Shown here piece by piece: positions 47,726 to 55,846 of a stretch of DNA of 64,000 nucleotides; the stretch's first letter is position 1; each line of letters starts with the position of its first letter. The stretch covers positions 62,001-126,000 of the forward strand of contig NZ_FUXZ01000003.1 in NCBI RefSeq assembly GCF_900167115.1, read 5' to 3'. Origin of the DNA: Eubacterium uniforme. GTDB lineage: Bacteria > Bacillota > Clostridia > Lachnospirales > Lachnospiraceae. A program made the position numbers and the translations under genes. The notes below the pieces were generated by a model. That model saw nothing but the letters and a program-made list of their open reading frames with translations, had not been told where the DNA came from and did no database searches.

Positions 47726-49375
47726 TTAGTTGATTACAACACCGCTTACGTTGCTATAATCTGAATAGTATCTCTTTCCATTTTTCTTTACATATGTTCT
47801 AACTCTAAAATGATATGTCTTACCACTTTCAAGTCCTTCTACTAAAGTATCCGTTGCATTTTTCTTAACTGTAACAGTCTTAGATGATGCACGCTTAAAT
47901 GATAAATCACTACTACATTTAATCTCATATCCACTTACACCCTTTACAGATTTAAGCTTAACATATGCTGAATTCTTAAATGGCATAATACTATCAATAC
48001 TACCTGTTCTTGGTACTATGTCAAAATAAACTTTTTTTGTTTTAAGGTTTTTATATTTACCCTTAAACTTAATTGTTATTTCTCCACGACCACATTTTTT
48101 ATTATTTTTATATTTAACTTTATAGAATTTTCTTTTAATTAATTTTTTCTTTTTATCATATACTTTAAATGCTGCTTTTATCTTTTTACCTGTATATTTA
48201 TATACCTTTTTAGCAAGAACAATCTTGCATGCATTCTGTGAATACTTGCCTTTTGAAAGTTCTGGCTGATTTGTAAAACCAGTATAAATTGTATAACCTT
48301 TATTAGTCATCTTATGAGACTTTCTAAAAGCTACTTCAGCAGTCTTAGTTTCACTACCAACACAAAGATAAGCATCTACTTTATGTCCAGTATCATTCCA
48401 TGTAACATCTATTGCATACCACTTACCATCATCAAGTTTAACATTATTCCACTGGTGACCACCTGTTGTACCATTAGCAGTTGTAGCATCACCACAAACA
48501 TTAATACATGGTATCCCTAAGTTATCACATATGAGCTTAAATGCAGATGCATATGCCATACAAATCGGACCATTCTTACCCTTGTTACCTTCTAATGCAC
48601 ACATAGCCTGATGAGTATATAAAGATTCACCAGGAACATTTGCTAATACTAATGAATTATAATTATTTATTTTTACAAGATACTTGTTAAGTGCACAAAC
48701 TGTTGAATAAGAATCTTTTCTAGCAACCTTCTTTGAAATCTTCTTTACCAAAGAATCTCTTTTTGCCATAGCCTTAATTATATCAGCTGGTGTTTTATAT
48801 TTCTGAGTATCCCTTAAATCAAAGTTTGCATATGTATCCTTAATTACAATTGAATAAATAATTGTATATTCAAGATTACCTGTTGTCTTATTAAGTTTTA
48901 CACTATAACTATATCTAAGTTTTGGTGACTGTTTGATCCAGAATACTTCTGGATGATCAAAATAGAATGCGAAATAAACCTGATAAATATTTGAAGGAAC
49001 ATCACTCTTTCCAACCTGATTCTGAATGAAACTTTCTATAGCATAATTTGAACTTGCTGGAACCACTCCAGTTTCTGTAGTTACATCATGAACATAGCAA
49101 CCTTCTTCAACTCTATCAACATTCTTTTCATCAATAAGATATCCACCTGCATCTAATGAATTATCATATAAACTATCATATAACTCCAATGCATAATTAG
49201 GGAAATTTAGTCGATCCACAAATCCTTCATAGATTCCTTTTTTTGTCTTCGCTGCTGCAGCATAAACTTTTTCATTACCATTGATAGCAAATCCAGAATA
49301 TCCAGAAACATCCAATGATAAAACAACCATTATTGCTACCATCAACTTACTTATTTTTCTCTTTAAATTATTCAT
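47726..49375 (-). CDS. Secreted transglutaminase-like protein with FN3-like C-terminus
   Basis: A 549-residue protein with a signal peptide (about 1-40). The transglutaminase-like core (about 200-330) shows a Cys-His-Asp triad: Cys in GPICMAYASAF, His in GGHQWNN and Asp in AIDVTWND. A Lys-rich beta domain follows, then an FN3-like module (about 465-549) ending SDYSNVSGVVIN. No sortase motif is visible. It is probably an extracellular peptidase or crosslinking enzyme; the substrate is unknown. Its own promoter is at 49435-49463, and its place between nrdD and nrdG looks incidental. Confidence 0.82.
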   Translation of the reverse strand: MNNLKRKISKLMVAIMVVLSLDVSGYSGFAINGNEKVYAAAAKTKKGIYEGFVDRLNFPNYALELYDSLYDNSLDAGGYLIDEKNVDRVEEGCYVHDVTTETGVVPASSNYAIESFIQNQVGKSDVPSNIYQVYFAFYFDHPEVFWIKQSPKLRYSYSVKLNKTTGNLEYTIIYSIVIKDTYANFDLRDTQKYKTPADIIKAMAKRDSLVKKISKKVARKDSYSTVCALNKYLVKINNYNSLVLANVPGESLYTHQAMCALEGNKGKNGPICMAYASAFKLICDNLGIPCINVCGDATTANGTTGGHQWNNVKLDDGKWYAIDVTWNDTGHKVDAYLCVGSETKTAEVAFRKSHKMTNKGYTIYTGFTNQPELSKGKYSQNACKIVLAKKVYKYTGKKIKAAFKVYDKKKKLIKRKFYKVKYKNNKKCGRGEITIKFKGKYKNLKTKKVYFDIVPRTGSIDSIMPFKNSAYVKLKSVKGVSGYEIKCSSDLSFKRASSKTVTVKKNATDTLVEGLESGKTYHFRVRTYVKKNGKRYYSDYSNVSGVVIN

Positions 49376-49434
49376 AAAATTTTCCTTTTCTTTTCATTTA
49401 AACATACTTATGACAGAATATCATAATCCATATT

Positions 49435-49463
49435 ATTATATAATAATTTTACCTTTATTACAA
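49435..49463 (-). promoter_or_regulatory. Predicted promoter of the transglutaminase-like gene
   Basis: TTGTAA (-35, 49458-49463), 17-bp spacer, perfect TATAAT (-10, 49435-49440), just after the nrdD-side terminator. Confidence 0.65.
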
Positions 49464-49478
49464 GGTAACATAAAACAT

Positions 49479-49507
49479 AAAAACCGACCGCTTCACGGTC
49501 GGTTTTT
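49479..49507 (-). terminator. Strong intrinsic terminator downstream of nrdD
   Basis: A perfect 12-bp stem AAAAACCGACCG / CGGTCGGTTTTT with a 5-nt loop. T runs on both sides make it potentially bidirectional. It isolates nrdD from the next gene. Confidence 0.92.
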
Positions 49508-49606
49508 ATTCTAATCCATTTTTGGAGATTAGGGGCTCTGTCCTTCGGACATCCCTAATCTATTTTTGGAGATTAGAAACTTCCGGCTTCGCCGGTATTC
49601 TAATCT
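49508..49606 (-). repeat. Tandem 44-nt hairpin repeats after nrdD
   Basis: Two complete units (49518-49561 and 49562-49605) share ATTTTTGG, then AGATTAG / CTAATCT outer arms. Each encloses its own GC-rich inner hairpin (GTCC-TTC-GGAC and CCGGC-TTC-GCCGG). The inner stems differ in sequence but both keep base-pairing. A third remnant (CTAATCC) is at 49511-49517. The first hairpin begins inside the nrdD stop codon. Confidence 0.8.
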
Positions 49607-51827
49607 ATAAGTGCAATACTCTGTCCTTTATCTCCTGTGTACGTCCCTGATTCCAGAACTGTGTTCCAATATAACCACAAGTTCTTCTTGCAACTGACAT
49701 TTTGTTTTGGTCTGTGTTACCACAATTTGGACATTTCCAAATAAGCTTCTTACTTCCTTCTTCTTCAGCAATCTGAATCTCACCATCAAATCCGCATACT
49801 TCACAATAATCACTCTTTGTATTAAGTTCAGCATACATAATATTATCATAGATGAATTCCATAACCGAAAGAACAGCCGGAATATTATTCTGAAGATTTG
49901 GAACTTCTACGTAACTAATTGCTCCACCTGGTGAAAGTTTCTGGAAATCAGATTCAAACTTAAGTTTTTTGAATGCATCAATTTCCTCAGTTACGTGTAC
50001 ATGGTAACTATTAGTAATATAGTTCTTATCTGTTACTCCAGGGATTAAACCAAATCTCTTCTGGAGACATTTTGCAAATTTATAAGTTGTACTTTCAAGT
50101 GGTGTACCATATACTGAATAATCAATATTTTCTTCTGCTTTCCACTTAGCACATGAATCATTTAACTTCTGCATAACTTCAAGAGCAAATGGTCTTGCTT
50201 CTTCATCAGTATGTGATTTACCTGTCATATACTTACACATTTCATAAAGACCTGCATATCCAAGTGAAATAGTTGAATATCCGTGATATAAAAGTTTATC
50301 AATTGTTTCACCTTTTTCAAGTCTTGCAAGTGCACCATGTTGCCAAAGAATTGGAGCAACATCTGAAGGTGTACCTAAAAGTCTTTCATGACGAAGTCTA
50401 AGTGCTCTATGACATAGTTCAAGTCTTTCATCTAAGATATCCCAGAATCTATCCATGTCACCCTTTGATGAACATGCAACATCAACTAAGTTGATTGTAA
50501 CAACACCCTGGTTAAATCTACCATAATATCTATGTTTACCTTCAACATAATTTCTAGCATTTGCAATATTTCCAACACCTGCTTCTGTGAATCTATCAGG
50601 TGTAAGGAATGATCTACAACCCATGCATGTATAAATGTCGCCCTTAAGTTCCTTCATAACCTTAGCTGAAATGTAATCTGGAACCATACGCTTAGCTGTA
50701 CATTTAGCAGCAAGTTCTGTAAGTTTGAAATATTTTGAATCCTTATGTACATTATCTTCATCAAGTACATAAATAAGCTTAGGGAATGCTGGAGTAATCC
50801 AAACACCCTTTTCATTCTTAACACCCTGAATACGCTGCTTTAATACTTCCTCGATAATCATTGCAAGGTCTTCTCTTGTCTGACCTTCTTCTACTTCATC
50901 AAGATACATAAACATTGTAACAAATGGAGCCTGACCATTACATGTCATAAGTGTAATAAGCTGATATTGAATAGTCTGAATACCTCTAGTAACTTCATCC
51001 TTAAGTCTCTTCTCGACGATAAATGAAACCTTATCATCATCAATGCTATCACCGCAAGCCTGTCTTTCTTCTAATACCTGCTGTGCAATTTTCTTTCTAC
51101 TAATATCAACAAATGGTGCAAGATGAGCAAGAGAAAAACTCTGTCCACCATACTGGTTACTTGCAACCTGTGCAACAATCTGAGTTGTTACATTACATGC
51201 TGTGTAGAAACTATGTGGTTTTTCAATCATAGTCTCACTAATAACTGTTCCGTTCTGAAGCATATCTTCAAGATTAATAAGATCACAGTTGTGTTCCTTC
51301 TGTGCGAAATAATCTGAATCATGGAAATGAATTAATCCTTCTTCATGAGCATCAATAATTTCTTCTGGAAGTAAAACTCTCTTTGTAAGATCCTTACTAA
51401 CCTCACCAGCCATATAATCACGCTGTGTTGAGTTAATAATTGGATTCTTATTTGAATTTTCCTGTTTAACTTCCTCATTATCTCTTTCTATAAGAGCCAA
51501 GATTCCTTCATCAGTAGTATTAGCTTTTCTTGCGAGTTCTCGTTTCTGTCTATATCTGATATACTTCTGAGCAACCTCATAACCTCTCATTTCCATGATA
51601 CCCTGCTCTACAATCTCCTGTATATCTTCAACGCCTAAAGCATGTGTCTTTTCATAAACTTTCTTCTCTACAATATCCGCAACCGCTTTTACCTGATTAT
51701 CACTAAGCTGTAACTGAATATCTACAGCAGCATTCGCTTTTCCAACGGCGTTTTCGATTTTTTCACGATCAAATTCAACCTCTACACCGTTTCGCTTGAT
51801 AATCCTTGCCCCTTTTAGTGTACTCAT
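49605..51827 (-). CDS. nrdD: Anaerobic (class III) ribonucleoside-triphosphate reductase
   Basis: A 740-residue oxygen-sensitive glycyl-radical enzyme that makes dNTPs. The N-terminal ATP-cone (about 8-95) gives allosteric control, and the barrel core follows. A C-terminal zinc site has CEVCG and CPNCG, and the glycyl radical loop RRTCGYIG is near residue 717. The ribosome site GGAGG is 11 nt from the ATG. A 3-codon mini-ORF (Met-Asp-Leu-stop) fills that gap, and its TAA overlaps the nrdD start as TAATG. NrdR-like boxes lie upstream. Confidence 0.97.
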   Translation of the reverse strand: MSTLKGARIIKRNGVEVEFDREKIENAVGKANAAVDIQLQLSDNQVKAVADIVEKKVYEKTHALGVEDIQEIVEQGIMEMRGYEVAQKYIRYRQKRELARKANTTDEGILALIERDNEEVKQENSNKNPIINSTQRDYMAGEVSKDLTKRVLLPEEIIDAHEEGLIHFHDSDYFAQKEHNCDLINLEDMLQNGTVISETMIEKPHSFYTACNVTTQIVAQVASNQYGGQSFSLAHLAPFVDISRKKIAQQVLEERQACGDSIDDDKVSFIVEKRLKDEVTRGIQTIQYQLITLMTCNGQAPFVTMFMYLDEVEEGQTREDLAMIIEEVLKQRIQGVKNEKGVWITPAFPKLIYVLDEDNVHKDSKYFKLTELAAKCTAKRMVPDYISAKVMKELKGDIYTCMGCRSFLTPDRFTEAGVGNIANARNYVEGKHRYYGRFNQGVVTINLVDVACSSKGDMDRFWDILDERLELCHRALRLRHERLLGTPSDVAPILWQHGALARLEKGETIDKLLYHGYSTISLGYAGLYEMCKYMTGKSHTDEEARPFALEVMQKLNDSCAKWKAEENIDYSVYGTPLESTTYKFAKCLQKRFGLIPGVTDKNYITNSYHVHVTEEIDAFKKLKFESDFQKLSPGGAISYVEVPNLQNNIPAVLSVMEFIYDNIMYAELNTKSDYCEVCGFDGEIQIAEEEGSKKLIWKCPNCGNTDQNKMSVARRTCGYIGTQFWNQGRTQEIKDRVLHL

Positions 51828-51928
51828 TACAAATCCATCCTCCTATCCTATTCCTATGTCTATATTTAATGACACTAATAACCACCAAATTACGTTTATT
51901 TTAGGTGGTTATCAAGCATTCATTGCAT

Positions 51929-51944
51929 TCGCAATATTTTGTGT
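51929..51944. promoter_or_regulatory. Second NrdR-like box
   Basis: TCGCAATATTTTGTGT agrees with the NrdR consensus (acaCwAtATaTwGtGt) at 13 of 16 positions. It lies about 100 bp before nrdD and just downstream of the predicted promoter start. Confidence 0.4.
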
Positions 51945-51979
51945 TATGTAAATGACTCAGACACTACATCTAGTTACTT

Positions 51980-52008
51980 ATTATAGAACATAAAGTATCA
52001 AAAGTAAA
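51980..52008 (-). promoter_or_regulatory. Possible promoter of nrdD
   Basis: TTTACT (-35, 52003-52008), 17-bp spacer, perfect TATAAT (-10, 51980-51985). The -35 is weak, consistent with a regulated promoter. Confidence 0.4.
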
Positions 52009-52060
52009 TAGATATTTTACACTTTTTCCCCGTTATTAAATTAACTATTCTACGAATATT

Positions 52061-52079
52061 TTTGACACAAATTGTCAAA
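52061..52079. promoter_or_regulatory. Perfect 7-bp inverted repeat TTTGACA-N5-TGTCAAA
   Basis: A 19-bp palindrome of operator size lying upstream of the nrdD promoter. It does not match NrdR, Rex or FNR consensus sites that I know, and each arm is also a TTGACA-like -35. The binding protein is unknown. Confidence 0.4.
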
Positions 52080-52193
52080 CTTCTTTATTTTACAAGCCTT
52101 TCACAACTTTGTGCCAAATTTCTTTACTCAGATTTTTATTACAATTTTTTTACAATTTTTTTACTTCATATGGTATGACCGCCTCTATGCAAA

Positions 52194-52209
52194 CCACAAT
52201 ATATCGTGT
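52194..52209. promoter_or_regulatory. NrdR-like box upstream of nrdD
   Basis: On the minus strand, ACACGATATATTGTGG matches the NrdR consensus at 14 of 16 positions, including the central ATATAT and the CAC/GTG half-sites. NrdR is the ATP/dATP-sensing repressor of ribonucleotide reductase genes. It lies 367 bp from nrdD, which is far. Confidence 0.6.
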
Positions 52210-52259
52210 TTGGTATTTCTAACCATTTTTTACAGATATTATGTAACTTAAAATCACAT

Positions 52260-52297
52260 AAATATGGAACATTACGTTCCCATAATGTCCCATATTT
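52260..52297 (-). terminator. Terminator-like hairpin after the B12-locus ECF gene
   Basis: A 17-bp stem with two G-U pairs and a GGAA tetraloop (arms 52260-52276 and 52281-52297) lies about 58 bp after the stop. The T-tract is weak (TTTATGTGATTTT). Confidence 0.6.
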
Positions 52298-52355
52298 GCT
52301 TTCTTTCCAAGTATAACACTCAGTTTATAATTCAATTTTTATATCATACATACAT

Positions 52356-54938
52356 CTATATCTCATACTTATATTTGATTCTATATATTCTTCTAATAAG
52401 TGGTCTACCTAATATCAATATAAACACAGCTGTTGAAACTCCATGGATTATATCAAGCGGAATTCCAGATATTATGTTAATCAATAATGTTTCCTTTATT
52501 GCTTTTCCAGCCGTAAGGCTTGTAAAAAAGTTCATAATAAAACCATATATTAAAAAGATAGAAATAAAACCATATACCGCTATTGCAACAATGTATTTTC
52601 TGCTAACACTTTTACCTTTATTAAGGCTGCGTCTTAATAAACTGCCTATTATTCCAGCTAAAAATCCGACCAGTCCAAATGAAAACATCTGAAATGCCGT
52701 CCATGAGCCCTGACCAAAGAAAGCATTTGATAAAAAGGCCATTAAGCTTCCACATAAGAAACCACTAAACGGATCTAGAGCTACTCCTGCAATAATAGAA
52801 ATCGCTCCCACTGGTTTAAAAGCTGGTATCATGTAAAATAATACTCTTCCAACAACTCCAAGAGCAGTAAGCGCTGCTATTAAAACCAAACGCTTTCCAC
52901 TTATCTTCTTCTTTTCAAAAAATACAGCTAAACCAATCATAGAAACTAATAAAACAATTACACTCATAAGAAAATACCTTTGATCAGCATACGTCTTACT
53001 TATGCCAAGCATAATTCCATAAACTAATGCAGCAACTATAATGTAATTTCTAAGTTTTCTAAACATTAAATGTGAATCCAATTTTTCATTTTCAGAATTT
53101 ACAATTCTATTACTATCTATCTTATTAGTATTCTTATGCTTAGCATTTTCTACAGTTTTATCAATATTCTTATCCTGCGATTTTTTCTTATTGCATATAC
53201 TAAGGTTATTATCATTATCATCTTCACCGAATATATCTTTAATCAAAATAACATTTTTAAAATAGTCCCTTGTAATTCGTCTGGTAACAGTTGTGTAAAA
53301 ATGATTATCCGTAAAGAAAAGTGTCGGTATGGCATCACTAATAATTCTTCTATTAAAAAGGAATCCTAATCTATCACTTACACTAGCACTAAACTCTATG
53401 TCATGACTTACAAGTAGAATCGTTTTGCCCATGCCCTTTAATTTCTTAATATAAGATGCCATTTTAGATTTAGCAAATGCATCAAGTCCCTTTGTAGGTT
53501 CATCCATAATTATGATTTTAGAATTCAAAAGAAGTACCTTAATCATAGCAACCTTTTGCATCTCACCACCACTTATATCAAATGGATTAAGTGATAAAAC
53601 ATTCTCTATTTCAAAGAAGGTAATATAATCATATAAATTCTTATTTTCATCTTCTATCTTTTTAAGCAAGCCATCATCAGCCTTTAAATCATCATATGAA
53701 AAGCCTTTTACCTTGCCTAATAATTCTTCTAAAACTGTATCCTTTGAAAATAGATTTCTAGGTTCCTGTGGAATAAATCCTATCAACTTTCCATATATAT
53801 CTTCATCTTTTATTTTTTTTATGTCTTTACCAAACAAAATTACTTTACCATCATTTGGATTAATCAATTTAGATATAATTGATAGCGTTGTACTCTTACC
53901 ACAACCATTTCCACCCATAATGGTATAGACTTCACCTTCCTTAACTGTAAGTGCAAAGTCTTCTAATACAAAATCAGAGTCTTTATTATATTTATAATAC
54001 ACATGCTTTAATTCAATAGCATTTGCTACTTCGTTAAAACTATTTCCATTAAGTTTATCAATATTATATTTATTATTTTCGTAATACGAATTAATCAATT
54101 CAAAATTATCATTTAAGAACCTTTTACCATCTGCAATGCTTATAGGAACATCACTCAAGCTAACATCTTCTCGCTTATAAAGTTCAGAACATATTCTGCT
54201 AGCACTAGGAAGTCCATATACCTGATTATTATTATTTTCAATTAAGTATCTAGCCATGTTTCTCTTGTCATTAACAACTACAGAAGTATCGCTTTCATTA
54301 TTTATAAAAACAATTTTATCTGCTCTATTAAAAACTTCTTCAAGTTCATGCATAACTATTAAAATAGTTGTACCGAAATCCCTATTAAGTCTAAATACTC
54401 TTTCAAGTAACTCTGATTCTGCTACCGGATCAAGCGTTGATACAGGTTCATCAAGAATTAATAAATCAGGTTTCATTACCATAACTGATGCTAAATTAAG
54501 AAGCTGCTTCTGACCAGTTGATAAACTATCCGTATCTCTATTATACCAATCTTCAATTCCAAAATACGCAGCCATTTCACCACATCTAAGTCTCATTTCT
54601 TTTTGAGGCATGCCTAAGTTTTCAAGGCCAAATGCAAGTTCATGCCATACCTTATCAGTAACAATTTGATTCTCTATGTCCTGACTAACATATCCAATAT
54701 GCGCTAATTCTTCTTCTGAAAGAGTTTTAACATCCTTACCCTTATAGTAAATCGTGCCTTCTACAATGCCCTTTCTTGCCATGTAAGGTTTTATACTCCT
54801 AATAAGCGTACTTTTACCACAGCCACTCTTGCCAATCAAAAGAGTCACTTCACCTTCATTAACTTCAAAATTCACGTTTGAAAATATTGAATTTTCCGAA
54901 TTTTCATATTTAAAACCAAAGTTTTCAAACCTTAACAT
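52356..54938 (-). CDS. Fused ECF transporter: two ATPase domains plus S-component-like membrane domain
   Basis: An 860-residue protein. ABC domain 1 (1-235) has Walker A GKSGCGKST at 36-44, a variant signature LSTGQKQ at 139-145 and Walker B LLILDEP. ABC domain 2 (308-530) has Walker A GGNGCGKST at 342-350, signature ISGGEMQK and Walker B IIIMDEP. A hydrophilic Asn/Lys linker (570-625) leads to a six-span domain (628-850) resembling ECF S components. It thus joins EcfA, EcfA' and EcfS. EcfT is encoded just upstream, its TAG directly followed by this ATG. B12 is the likely substrate from riboswitch context. Confidence 0.85.
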   Translation of the reverse strand: MLRFENFGFKYENSENSIFSNVNFEVNEGEVTLLIGKSGCGKSTLIRSIKPYMARKGIVEGTIYYKGKDVKTLSEEELAHIGYVSQDIENQIVTDKVWHELAFGLENLGMPQKEMRLRCGEMAAYFGIEDWYNRDTDSLSTGQKQLLNLASVMVMKPDLLILDEPVSTLDPVAESELLERVFRLNRDFGTTILIVMHELEEVFNRADKIVFINNESDTSVVVNDKRNMARYLIENNNNQVYGLPSASRICSELYKREDVSLSDVPISIADGKRFLNDNFELINSYYENNKYNIDKLNGNSFNEVANAIELKHVYYKYNKDSDFVLEDFALTVKEGEVYTIMGGNGCGKSTTLSIISKLINPNDGKVILFGKDIKKIKDEDIYGKLIGFIPQEPRNLFSKDTVLEELLGKVKGFSYDDLKADDGLLKKIEDENKNLYDYITFFEIENVLSLNPFDISGGEMQKVAMIKVLLLNSKIIIMDEPTKGLDAFAKSKMASYIKKLKGMGKTILLVSHDIEFSASVSDRLGFLFNRRIISDAIPTLFFTDNHFYTTVTRRITRDYFKNVILIKDIFGEDDNDNNLSICNKKKSQDKNIDKTVENAKHKNTNKIDSNRIVNSENEKLDSHLMFRKLRNYIIVAALVYGIMLGISKTYADQRYFLMSVIVLLVSMIGLAVFFEKKKISGKRLVLIAALTALGVVGRVLFYMIPAFKPVGAISIIAGVALDPFSGFLCGSLMAFLSNAFFGQGSWTAFQMFSFGLVGFLAGIIGSLLRRSLNKGKSVSRKYIVAIAVYGFISIFLIYGFIMNFFTSLTAGKAIKETLLINIISGIPLDIIHGVSTAVFILILGRPLIRRIYRIKYKYEI

Positions 54939-55790
54939 CTACATTCCTCTTTTTCGTTCAAATACATTAACTACAATCGGGAATATCCCAAGCAATATAA
55001 AAGCTACAAATATAAATACATTACTTCTAATTTCTACAGCTGGATTATAATTAGCGTAACATAGTCCTTTAAAATATCCAGCAAATACAATTCCAATAAA
55101 TATAAGCAAATACAAAAGTTGTCTTATTTCTCTAATTCCAAAATGGAAGTTATGATACATTGTTCTACTTCTTACACCAAAACCTCTATTCTGCATACTA
55201 GATGCTGTTTCAACTGATTCCTCTAGGCATCTTGAAAATAGAATTGAGAAATTATTATAAGCTGTTTTTATTCTACTTATTTTTCGTTTATCATTATAAG
55301 CACCTAATAACTTAGATGATTTTTTTATTTCCCTATAATTCTTTTTATATAACGGAATAAACCTTAAACTCATAGATATAACAAGAGAAATACTTGGTAG
55401 TATTTTTCCAGTTAAATATAAAACATCATCCGATTTTATAATTATATTAAATGATGCTAACCACAATAACGAAGCCATAACCATACATCCCATAACAAGA
55501 CCAAATAATATACATTCTAAGGTTATGCTATTACCATTATCCATCATATAAAGTGAAGTCTCTCCATAATGATTAAATGCACCATTAACAAATACTATCA
55601 ATAAAAATAGTGGAAATATTGGTAGTAAGTAGTGTTTTGCTACTTTCTTAACTCCAACAAGACATGATAAGAAAACCATGCCAAGACAAAGCGATATTAT
55701 AAGCATGTATATATGTAATGTACACATTGTAAATGTGAGCATTGATCCAAAATATAAAATCAAAATTATTGGATGTAATTTTATTTTCAT
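54939..55790 (-). CDS. ecfT: ECF transporter transmembrane (T) component, EcfT/CbiQ family
   Basis: A 283-residue membrane protein with spans near 5-45, 52-70, 90-115 and the C-terminal pair (about 225-275). The cytoplasmic coupling region contains LLGAYNDKRK and SSMQNRGFGVRSR, which corresponds to the Ala-Arg-Gly coupling helices of EcfT/CbiQ. It links the ATPases to the substrate-binding S domain encoded in the next gene. The ribosome site is AGGTGATAAT. Confidence 0.88.
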   Translation of the reverse strand: MKIKLHPIILILYFGSMLTFTMCTLHIYMLIISLCLGMVFLSCLVGVKKVAKHYLLPIFPLFLLIVFVNGAFNHYGETSLYMMDNGNSITLECILFGLVMGCMVMASLLWLASFNIIIKSDDVLYLTGKILPSISLVISMSLRFIPLYKKNYREIKKSSKLLGAYNDKRKISRIKTAYNNFSILFSRCLEESVETASSMQNRGFGVRSRTMYHNFHFGIREIRQLLYLLIFIGIVFAGYFKGLCYANYNPAVEIRSNVFIFVAFILLGIFPIVVNVFERKRGM

Positions 55791-55828
55791 ATTATCACCT
55801 AACTCCCAAATATATTCTCTATTATAAA

Positions 55829-55844
55829 AGTAGACCTATCTACT
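55829..55844 (-). terminator. Small intercistronic terminator-like hairpin
   Basis: A 6-bp stem AGTAGA / TCTACT with TAGG loop, followed by TTTTAT on the minus strand. It lies between the DUF4430 lipoprotein and ecfT and may reduce transporter expression relative to the surface proteins. Confidence 0.5.
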
Positions 55845-55846
55845 AA

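Larger units (their letters stand above)
51828..52355. other. Long AT-rich regulatory intergenic region upstream of nrdD
   Basis: This 528-bp gap holds no credible gene. Visible elements, from nrdD outward, are a 7-bp inverted repeat AACCACC / GGTGGTT (51880-51910), an NrdR-like box (51929), a possible promoter (51980-52008) and a perfect TTTGACA-CAAAT-TGTCAAA palindrome (52061-52079). Further out are an 11-bp direct repeat of ACAATTTTTTT (52141-52162), a stronger NrdR-like box (52194) and the terminator hairpin of the ECF gene (52260-52297). Confidence 0.7.

Noticed and set aside
51828-52355. T-box, riboswitch or small protein gene upstream of nrdD
   Set aside because: I found no T-box motif, no conserved aptamer core and no frame with a ribosome site. 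The B12 box and its core are confined to 61196-61638.
52264-52692. 142-codon plus-strand frame beginning in the intergenic region
   Set aside because: Most of it is antisense to the S-component-like domain of the ECF gene. The start lies in a hairpin with no ribosome site.
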